From: Candidatus Cloacimonadota bacterium
GTDB taxonomy: Bacteria; Cloacimonadota; Cloacimonadia; JGIOTU-2
Reading direction: 5' to 3'
NCBI GenBank assembly: GCA_021160355.1
Contig: JAGHCS010000014.1
Span: 1-7,779, forward strand
DNA length: 7,779 bases
The position numbers were made by a program, and so were the translations under genes. Shown one piece after another: positions 1 through 5,506 of the stretch (position 1 is its first letter; each line of letters opens with the position of its first letter). Under the pieces are notes generated by a model. That model ran no database searches and was not told the DNA's origin. It saw only the letters and a list, made by a program, of their open reading frames with translations.

Positions 1-2439
1 AAAAGAAATTCAATTGGCAACATTAATTCTTATCTGAAAAATTACTGCTTTTGGCTTGTAATTTCAAGAAATTATAACGAACTGAATTCCATCATTAGAC
101 AAATTAAAAAAGAGAAGATCGACACTTCTCTTGAAAAGGAATTCATGTATCAGCTTCATGGATGGGCGGCACGAGGTGAAAAAAAGTATTCGCTCGCTAT
201 ATCTAATTTCAAAAAAGCAGGAACACTGGCCAAGAAAAATCAGAATGAATATGCGCTGACTATGTCCTACCTTAATATTGCAGACACTTACTATATCGCA
301 AAGGAGTACAAACAAGCAGAAATTCATTGCGAACAGGCGCATGCAATGGCTGTCAAAAATGAATTTTTACGATGGGATAACTATGCCCGAGTCCTCGAGG
401 TAAAAATATTGCTCAGAAAAGCTGATATGAACCTTCGCACAGTTATTCGCAAACTTCTTAAAGCAGAAACAATTGCAAAAAAAATGAAGGACTGGAATCT
501 CCAATGCGAAAGCTTAATCCTTATCACACTTATATATAGAACGCTGCATCTTAAAAATTTGGAATATAAATTCAGGCGTAATTATAACCGCAAACTCGAT
601 GTTGTGTTGCGCGGCTTAGCCGAGGATGATCAGCAGATAATAAAGACAATATTCCACTATGATGCCCTGCATTCCAGTTCTGCATTACGGCAGATCATTG
701 AAGCCCGTATTAGTGTTTCCCCCGCGAAATTGCAGCATTACTTTTTTGATCTGTTGCATCTCTCGAGTGTTCATCAAATTAGATTTTATCTAAAAAAATA
801 TATTCTTGATGTTGTAGGAATAGATAAATTCGGCATTATACTCTATAAAAACAAAGATTCCGAAGGTGAATTCTGGATAAATAATCAGCTTGCCAAAACC
901 GAACTCACCAGCATACATCAGAGCTATTTTGAAAAGCTGCGTACTGAGCTGGAATGCCAATACTATACGGTGAAGGGACAGCATTTCTGCCTTGTGCCGT
1001 TGAAGCTAAAAAATGACCTGGAGGGCATCGTCATTCTGTCAGACTGGGGTGAATATCCGTTTACAAAATCAGAGAAGTTGATTATCAAACTATCCGGTTT
1101 CTATCTTACTATTATTTTGAAAAAGATCGGGGAATATGAAGAAGTTCTCGAGCAGCGCGAACAGCTTTCAAACCTCATCACAATTAGCAGAGACATTCTG
1201 CAGATCATGAACCTGGATGAGCTGAAAAAACAGATCACCCTCAATGCTATCAGGCTTTCCGGAGCGGAACGGGGTTTCTTTATAAACCTGGATGAAAACA
1301 AGAATTTCGTTTTCGATGTCGCACTTCTCAGCACTGGTGAGAAGATCGATAAAGACAATCTTAAGATCAGCAAAACAGTATTGAAGGATGCTTATGAATC
1401 AAAGGTTGCCATGAACACTTTTGATGCAGTTGAAGACCAGCGGTTCTCGGATTCTGAAAGCATACAAAGGAACAACCTTAGGTCTGTGTATTGCTCACCT
1501 CTTAATATGCATAATGAAATATTCGGATTCCTCTATCTTGATAACCTGACAAGTATGAACAAGGTTATTCGATTTAATGAGAAGCTACTAGAAATATTCA
1601 TTCTTATGGCAGAGACAGCTATCAAAAACTCAATTGATTTCGAAAAACTCAGCATTGCAAATCAGGAGCTGCTTAAGATAGACCAGGAACGCGCACAGTT
1701 CATCAATATTTCCTCTCATGAATTTAATACTCCTATTCAGACGCTTAAGAGTTACATCTCGATACTGAGGGATCCTGAAACCCCTGAAAATGTTCGTCAA
1801 AATACAATGAATATTATGGAAAGAAATGTCGATAGACTTCTTCATGCAATTAATAACATCCTGCAAATGAATGCCCTGGAAACAAGAGGAATTCAGTTTG
1901 AAAAAGAGCTTATCGATCCTGGAGATATTCTCAAAATCGTGTATGAGGAAACTCTTGCTCTCGCAGAAACCCGAAAGCAAAAACTTATACTGAAAATTGC
2001 ACAGGGGCTAAAACCGATAAGCGGAGAGCGCATCACCCTTATCAACGGCATAAAAAATCTTGTGCTTAATGCAATAAAATTCACCGATGATTACGGTGAA
2101 ATAACAATTGGAGCGCGTAAATCCAGATTTCGTAAAGAAGAATCAGACGATAAAGAATCTCTTATCATCTATATAAAGGACACCGGCATTGGCATCCCAT
2201 CCTATGAATTGGATAATATATTCCGTGAATTCTATGAAGTTGCAGACATTAAGGCGCATCATTCCGGCGTAACAGAATTCAAATCCTCAGGACTTGGACT
2301 CGGGCTTCCTATTACAAAGACCATTGTCGGGCACTATGGTGGAAAAATGTGGGTAAAAAGCGTAAAGGGAGAAGGTTCGACCTTCTTCATATCTCTACCC
2401 TTCGCTAAGAAAACACGAAAAAAGAAAGGTGAGAAATAG
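1..2439 (+). CDS. TPR-GAF sensor histidine kinase, 5'-truncated by the window edge
   Basis: The frame is open from base 1 to the TAG at 2437-2439 (812 visible residues), and the first Met (base 145) falls inside the helical repeats, so the true start lies left of the window. Residues here count from base 1. Residues about 1-190 are TPR-like helical pairs (for example SYLNIADTYYIAKEYKQAE). About 262-372 is a degenerate GAF-like domain and about 390-555 a better GAF domain (GAERGFFI ... GFLYLDNL). HisKA follows with H-box SSHEFNTPI, phospho-acceptor His573. The HATPase_c domain has the N-box around Asn690 (NLVLNAIKFT), G1 DTGIGI (727-732), F-box IFREFYE and G2 GLGLGL (764-769). All catalytic motifs are intact, so an active kinase is expected. 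There is no visible membrane segment, so the visible part is probably cytoplasmic. The TPR-GAF-GAF-kinase order is known from the C-terminal half of very large Ser/Thr-kinase/AAA/TPR/GAF/histidine-kinase proteins, and this could be the tail of one. No receiver domain or response-regulator gene is visible. The last codons contain the Shine-Dalgarno site of the next gene. Confidence 0.94.
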   Translation, partial: KRNSIGNINSYLKNYCFWLVISRNYNELNSIIRQIKKEKIDTSLEKEFMYQLHGWAARGEKKYSLAISNFKKAGTLAKKNQNEYALTMSYLNIADTYYIAKEYKQAEIHCEQAHAMAVKNEFLRWDNYARVLEVKILLRKADMNLRTVIRKLLKAETIAKKMKDWNLQCESLILITLIYRTLHLKNLEYKFRRNYNRKLDVVLRGLAEDDQQIIKTIFHYDALHSSSALRQIIEARISVSPAKLQHYFFDLLHLSSVHQIRFYLKKYILDVVGIDKFGIILYKNKDSEGEFWINNQLAKTELTSIHQSYFEKLRTELECQYYTVKGQHFCLVPLKLKNDLEGIVILSDWGEYPFTKSEKLIIKLSGFYLTIILKKIGEYEEVLEQREQLSNLITISRDILQIMNLDELKKQITLNAIRLSGAERGFFINLDENKNFVFDVALLSTGEKIDKDNLKISKTVLKDAYESKVAMNTFDAVEDQRFSDSESIQRNNLRSVYCSPLNMHNEIFGFLYLDNLTSMNKVIRFNEKLLEIFILMAETAIKNSIDFEKLSIANQELLKIDQERAQFINISSHEFNTPIQTLKSYISILRDPETPENVRQNTMNIMERNVDRLLHAINNILQMNALETRGIQFEKELIDPGDILKIVYEETLALAETRKQKLILKIAQGLKPISGERITLINGIKNLVLNAIKFTDDYGEITIGARKSRFRKEESDDKESLIIYIKDTGIGIPSYELDNIFREFYEVADIKAHHSGVTEFKSSGLGLGLPITKTIVGHYGGKMWVKSVKGEGSTFFISLPFAKKTRKKKGEK
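2425..2433 (+). promoter_or_regulatory. Shine-Dalgarno site that sets the start of the GT9-like gene
   Basis: AAAGGTGAG lies inside the last codons of the kinase gene, 7 bases before the ATG at 2441. It favours ATG 2441 over the in-frame GTG at 2429, which overlaps this same site and has no good site of its own. The kinase stop (2437-2439) sits between this site and the ATG, so ribosomes finishing the kinase could re-initiate directly. Confidence 0.65.
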
Positions 2440-2440
2440 C

Positions 2441-3409
2441 ATGTCAATCCTCTCTCACAAAAATTCGATGAAAGAAAAACCGGCTCATAATTTCAGCCAG
2501 AAAATAGCTCACCCCTCCTCTGTAATGATCGTATGCTCTGCTGATTTCGTCGAATTTCTGGAATCTCTCTGGGGGCTCGGTATTCTGCTTCAATCCTATA
2601 AAAACACTCTCATTGTGCTTCATAAGAAAGAATGGATTTCTTTCGTTAACAAGCTTTATCCCGATAGAGATTTCTCCTTTATCGAATTTTCAGAACTAGG
2701 AGCAGCTCAGGATGTTGAATCACTCGAACTCATTATATTTCTCACTAAACAAATCCAGAAAGATGTAAATTCTTTTTTGAAGAAAACACATAATGCAGTC
2801 ATCGCAGGCATGAGTTCCTTCAGCGATATAAAAGTCCTGAATTGCATAGTTTCCGTGAATGAACTGCAATCTTACTATTACCAGTTTTTTTCTTTCGCAT
2901 TACAGATCACTGGCACATCGGAAAAGTGGGATGTATATATTCGCAATTATAATTTCCAGGCAACAAGAGACACCAAATCGTCGGAAAAAGGCATTATCTA
3001 TGTTGATATTTCTCCTGGAATCCATGGCACACGCTTACTGAGGAAACACATCTATTCATTGGTAAATGCGCTTCAAAAAAGTTATAAATACGATGTCGTT
3101 CTCCTGGATTGGGATGCACGCTATTATGATAAACTTGTATTTAATAAGTGCGCTAAACCGGATTTTCAACTTATTGTAAGCCATGAGCAGGCACTCGAAG
3201 TGCTCAAATCCTGCGAACTCTTCATCTCACCAAATTCCACTTTGCTACACTTAATGCGATATACTCCACTGCGCACATTCAGCATTCTTGTTCCTCATGA
3301 ACGAAGGCATCATTGTGAGACCTCTAAAAACAGAACTCACATTACACACACGTTTGCAGGACTCAGAATAAAAGATATTTTACCTGAAATAAAAAAACTG
3401 CTTCAATAA
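2441..3409 (+). CDS. divergent GT9 (heptosyltransferase-like) glycosyltransferase
   Basis: This is a 322-residue protein, about the usual size for glycosyltransferase family 9 (ADP-heptose:LPS heptosyltransferases; GT-B fold, cytoplasmic face of the inner membrane). The resemblance is clearest in the C-terminal half. A beta strand and glycine turn, GIIYVDISPGIHGT (184-197), is followed by a helix and the strand YDVVLLDWD (217-225), which recalls the start of the second Rossmann domain. Then ALEVLKSCELFISPNSTLLHLMRYTPLRTFSILVP (251-285) matches the family pattern of helix, strand, IS-DTG-hHLA-ALG-P and strand ending in GP. The family's DTG is NST here (Asn265), so the usual acidic residue at the nucleotide-sugar site is missing. 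The N-terminal half is poorly recognisable. No signal peptide or membrane segment is seen. I chose ATG 2441, one base after the kinase stop, because of the AAAGGTGAG at 2425-2433. Coupling to the kinase is likely, but its meaning is unknown. The sugar, the acceptor and whether it is active cannot be read from sequence. Confidence 0.68.
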   Translation: MSILSHKNSMKEKPAHNFSQKIAHPSSVMIVCSADFVEFLESLWGLGILLQSYKNTLIVLHKKEWISFVNKLYPDRDFSFIEFSELGAAQDVESLELIIFLTKQIQKDVNSFLKKTHNAVIAGMSSFSDIKVLNCIVSVNELQSYYYQFFSFALQITGTSEKWDVYIRNYNFQATRDTKSSEKGIIYVDISPGIHGTRLLRKHIYSLVNALQKSYKYDVVLLDWDARYYDKLVFNKCAKPDFQLIVSHEQALEVLKSCELFISPNSTLLHLMRYTPLRTFSILVPHERRHHCETSKNRTHITHTFAGLRIKDILPEIKKLLQ

Positions 3410-3415
3410 AAAATA

Positions 3416-3443
3416 TTGACAGCCCTCAAACCGCTGTTACATA
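3416..3443 (+). promoter_or_regulatory. possible sigma70-type promoter before the KamA-family gene
   Basis: A perfect -35 hexamer TTGACA (3416-3421) is followed 16 bases later by a poor -10, TACATA (3438-3443). It lies between the GT9-like stop (3409) and the ATG at 3492. The inverted repeat ACAGC-N9-GCTGT (3419-3423 and 3433-3437) spans the -35 end and the spacer and could be a repressor site, though five base pairs can arise by chance. No hairpin with a T run is visible in this gap, so read-through from the upstream pair is also possible. Confidence 0.33.
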
Positions 3444-3491
3444 TACAAAATAAGTTAATTCAAAAAAAATTGGAACTTCACGAATAGACAA

Positions 3492-4595
3492 ATGACCTAT
3501 TGGAAAAGAGAAAAAGATTTTATCAAATCCGTGGGCGAGTTGAAACAATACATTTCTCTTGAACCCAAGGAGGAGATACAACTCCGGAAAGTCGTCCTGA
3601 GACACCCAATGTGTATCTCGAAATTCTATCTGTCTCTGATCGACTTTTCGGACTCGGATGACCCTCTAAGGAAAATGGTTGTTCCTTCTTCCCGGGAGTT
3701 GGATATTTCCGGTTCTTACGATACGAGTGGTGAATTATACAATACAAAGCTTTCCGGCTTGCAGCATAAATACAGTAAAACAGCGTTGGTGCTTTCCACA
3801 AACAGGTGTGCTTCATATTGCAGATTTTGTTTCCGCAAACGACTTGTAGGACTTGATTCCGAAGAAATAATTAAAAATTTTAGTCATGCAGTGAACTATA
3901 TACAAGCACATGAAGAGATCAACAATGTACTCATCAGCGGTGGAGATCCTTTGATGCTTTCTACAAGAGTAGTCACACGATTTCTCGAGCTTCTTGCTCC
4001 TATCCCACACCTTGATTTTATCCGCTTCGGCACCAAAGTTCCCGTGTATTATCCGAAACGTATTATTCAAGATGATGCACTCATTTCCCTGCTTGATACA
4101 TATAACCACGAAAGGAAGCAAATATATTTTGTGACGCAGATAGATCATCCGCGTGAGATCACTGACGAGTTGAAAGAAGCGGTGAAACTGCTTATAGGAG
4201 CGGGAGTAGTTATCAACAATCAAACAGTGTTCCTGCGCCGTGTTAATGACAACCCGGATGTGCTTGCAGAGCTGATGAGAAACCTCGTCTCTATCGGGAT
4301 TAATCCCTACTATCTTTTCCAGTGCAGACCCGTTAAACGTGTGAAGAAGCATTTCCAGATACCGCTCTCTGTCGGCTATCCAATTGTCGAGAAAGCAAAA
4401 GCACAACTGGATGGACACAGTAAAAGGTTTCGCTTTGTCATGTCTCACAAAAAAGGAAAGATCGAGATAATCGGCATAAAGGGTGATGAGATGATTTTTA
4501 AATTCCACCAGGCAAAAGATGAACGAAATGCTGGACGGATTTTTTCCAGAAAACTTAATTCTGCTGCTACATGGCTGGATGATTTGAATAATTAA
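3492..4595 (+). CDS. KamA-family radical SAM protein (aminomutase-like, substrate unknown)
   Basis: This 367-residue protein is homologous to lysine 2,3-aminomutase, a cytoplasmic [4Fe-4S]/SAM/PLP enzyme that moves an amino group from the alpha to the beta carbon. The cluster motif CASYCRFC (Cys106, Cys110, Cys113) is intact. Arg115 matches the Arg that binds the substrate carboxylate. The SAM-binding GGDPL (150-154), NQTVFLRRVNDNPDVL (243-258) and the PYYLFQC strand (272-278) are all typical. The two Asp residues that hold the lysine epsilon-amino group (Asp293 and Asp330 in the clostridial enzyme) align with Arg279 (QCRPV) and Ser318 (FVMS). The PGGGGK loop carrying the PLP Lys is shortened to HKKGK, leaving Lys323 (or Lys320/321) as the candidate. 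A basic residue there suggests an acidic side chain in the substrate, as I recall for glutamate 2,3-aminomutase. The C-terminal tail (331-367, FHQAKD, WLDD) differs from that of lysine aminomutase. The start is the only one in frame after the upstream stop at 3456-3458. No good Shine-Dalgarno site is present (GGAA is 16 bases away). Confidence 0.9.
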   Translation: MTYWKREKDFIKSVGELKQYISLEPKEEIQLRKVVLRHPMCISKFYLSLIDFSDSDDPLRKMVVPSSRELDISGSYDTSGELYNTKLSGLQHKYSKTALVLSTNRCASYCRFCFRKRLVGLDSEEIIKNFSHAVNYIQAHEEINNVLISGGDPLMLSTRVVTRFLELLAPIPHLDFIRFGTKVPVYYPKRIIQDDALISLLDTYNHERKQIYFVTQIDHPREITDELKEAVKLLIGAGVVINNQTVFLRRVNDNPDVLAELMRNLVSIGINPYYLFQCRPVKRVKKHFQIPLSVGYPIVEKAKAQLDGHSKRFRFVMSHKKGKIEIIGIKGDEMIFKFHQAKDERNAGRIFSRKLNSAATWLDDLNN

Positions 4596-4619
4596 TAAAA
4601 AATAATATATGGAGTTACC

Positions 4620-4850
4620 ATGATAAACGAAGGCGAAATGGTATTGGAAGTTTTTGATGATATGATCGAAGCAGAATTGCTGGAAGGATTGCTGAAAAGT
4701 GCGGGAATCGAATGCTACATTATTTCCGATGATTGCGACGGCATGATGCCCCAGCTCCAGCTCACAGAGGGTGTTGGTGTGGTGATAAACAAAGCTGATA
4801 AAGACGAAGCAATGAAAATTGTAGAGGATGTGAAAAAGGGAAAGAAGTAG
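4620..4850 (+). CDS. DUF2007-type small protein
   Basis: This is a 76-residue acidic cytoplasmic protein with the DUF2007 pattern (also named putative prokaryotic signal transducing protein). It has a strand (MVLEVFDD), a helix (EAELLEGLLKSAGI), the strand ECYIISDD, then VGVVINKADKDEAMKIVEDV. This is a ferredoxin-like alpha/beta fold in which the helix pair follows "A..L...GI". No catalytic or metal-binding residues stand out, and the molecular function of the family is not established. GGAG (4611-4614) sits 5 bases before the ATG. The gene starts 24 bases after the KamA-family stop with no terminator between, so the two are probably co-transcribed. The Lys-rich end (KKGKK) is a normal soluble C-terminus. 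Confidence 0.82.
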   Translation: MINEGEMVLEVFDDMIEAELLEGLLKSAGIECYIISDDCDGMMPQLQLTEGVGVVINKADKDEAMKIVEDVKKGKK

Positions 4851-4861
4851 AATCAGGATCT

Positions 4862-4887
4862 CGTTCCCAAACCCCGGTTTGGTAACG
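4862..4887. repeat. 26-base imperfect palindrome in the convergent gap
   Basis: CGTT-c-CCAAACC, two central C bases, then GGTTTGG-t-AACG: eleven paired positions with a single C/T mismatch. It begins 12 bases after the DUF2007 stop. It could form a hairpin on either strand, but neither side has a T run, so a rho-independent terminator is unlikely. The form TCGTTCCCA...AACG resembles dispersed palindromic intergenic repeats found in many bacteria, which is a recollection of the pattern and not a database match. Confidence 0.6.
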
Positions 4888-4917
4888 TTTAAAACAACTA
4901 ATAATTAGATTCTAATG

Positions 4918-4950
4918 CGTTCCCATAGGGGGCTTCATTTAATTACGCCC
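4918..4950. repeat. second CGTTCCCA copy with GGGC/GCCC arms
   Basis: The octamer CGTTCCCA (4918-4925) repeats the left arm of the palindrome at 4862-4869, 56 bases downstream. It leads into a CCC-ATA-GGG mini-stem and GGGGGC (4928-4933), which could pair with GCCC (4947-4950). Just before it is the 13-base mirror-paired ATTAGA-T-TCTAAT (4904-4916). Together with the first palindrome this suggests one repeat unit of about 90-100 bases filling the gap. No coding capacity is seen in 4851-5073. Confidence 0.4.
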
Positions 4951-5073
4951 TGATAAAAAGGGATTTGGAAAAAAATAAATTAGCAGGTCTAATCTTTCCT
5001 TAATGCACTCTGTATTCTCTGCTTGCAACGGCGAAATGTAATGAAGACGTGTGGTTCTATTTATTCTTTGAAT

Positions 5074-5328
5074 TTAAGATTTCTTTATCTCCCTCCCCAA
5101 TTTATCCACCTCTGTTCCACAGTGTGGACACGTGCTCCCGCCCCACAATGCCTGACGCATATTTTTAGGAACTCGGACAAAAGGTAATGGTTTTTTACAA
5201 TTCGGACATATTATCCGTTTTGGATTTATCCCCAGTTTGCTTTTCTTTCTGAATAAAAAATAGTAGAAAATAAATACCAGTATCATACATAATACGAAAA
5301 CAATTATGAGGAGAAGTACGTTATTCAT
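5074..5328 (-). CDS. small membrane-anchored zinc-ribbon protein
   Basis: This is an 84-residue protein. Residues 4-26 are one strongly hydrophobic segment followed by RKKSK, so the N-terminus probably faces out and the rest lies in the cytoplasm. The soluble part has CPNC (Cys41, Cys44) and CPHC (Cys67, Cys70), a four-Cys zinc ribbon with a 22-residue knuckle spacing. The stretch between and after (LPFVRVPKNMRQALWGGSTC, then GTEVDKLGREI) matches a recurring small ribbon pattern of the form R-P...RQALWGG-TC--CG-E-DK-G that I recall from uncharacterised bacterial proteins. No function can be assigned; a metal-dependent structural or protein-binding role is inferred. AAGGAG (5334-5339) lies 5 bases before the ATG, and a good promoter sits at 5365-5394, so it appears to be independently transcribed. 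Confidence 0.83.
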   Translation of the reverse strand: MNNVLLLIIVFVLCMILVFIFYYFLFRKKSKLGINPKRIICPNCKKPLPFVRVPKNMRQALWGGSTCPHCGTEVDKLGREIKKS

Positions 5329-5364
5329 TAATACTCCTTCTTACGTTTTATCTATTTTAATCAC

Positions 5365-5394
5365 ATTATAACGTTTTCTTTCCTGCGATGTAAA
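5365..5394 (-). promoter_or_regulatory. sigma70-type promoter of the zinc-ribbon gene
   Basis: On the - strand, -35 TTTACA (5389-5394, five of six consensus bases) and a perfect -10 TATAAT (5365-5370) are 18 bases apart. Transcription would begin near 5358, giving a leader of about 30 bases that contains the AAGGAG site. It lies in the 178-base gap after the CrtC/AttH-like gene and allows expression independent of that gene. Confidence 0.62.
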
Positions 5395-5506
5395 AGACGC
5401 CCTACACCTAATGCAAGATTCATTCCCGGCACTTTTGCATATATTTCTTATAGTCCAATTTTTTTCTGCCATAATTCTTAAACTTATGAACTCATAATAA
5501 ACTAAT

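Noticed and set aside
1701..1740. H-box SHEFNTPI as a degenerate, inactive kinase site
   Set aside because: The His, Glu and Pro are kept and F/N variants occur in active HisKA domains; the N, G1, F and G2 boxes are intact.
2429..2440. GTG at 2429 as start of the GT9-like gene
   Set aside because: It overlaps the Shine-Dalgarno site that serves the ATG at 2441 and has no good site of its own.
3813..4508. 231-residue open frame on the - strand
   Set aside because: It is antisense to the KamA-family gene, whose + strand frame has clear motifs; the antisense protein has no recognisable domain.
3492..4595. Assignment as EpmB (EF-P lysine aminomutase) or as true lysine 2,3-aminomutase
   Set aside because: The QCRPV and FVMSHKKGK regions fit neither: EpmB has a different post-barrel sequence, and the lysine enzyme needs Asp at both pocket positions and PGGGGK.
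4570..4610. Separate promoter for the DUF2007 gene (TTGAAT and AT-rich run)
   Set aside because: It matches only by AT richness, and the 24-base gap better fits co-transcription.
5484..5497. Terminator hairpin after the CrtC/AttH-like gene (TTATG-AACT-CATAA)
   Set aside because: The stem is five pairs, almost all A/T, with no clean T run; too weak to call.
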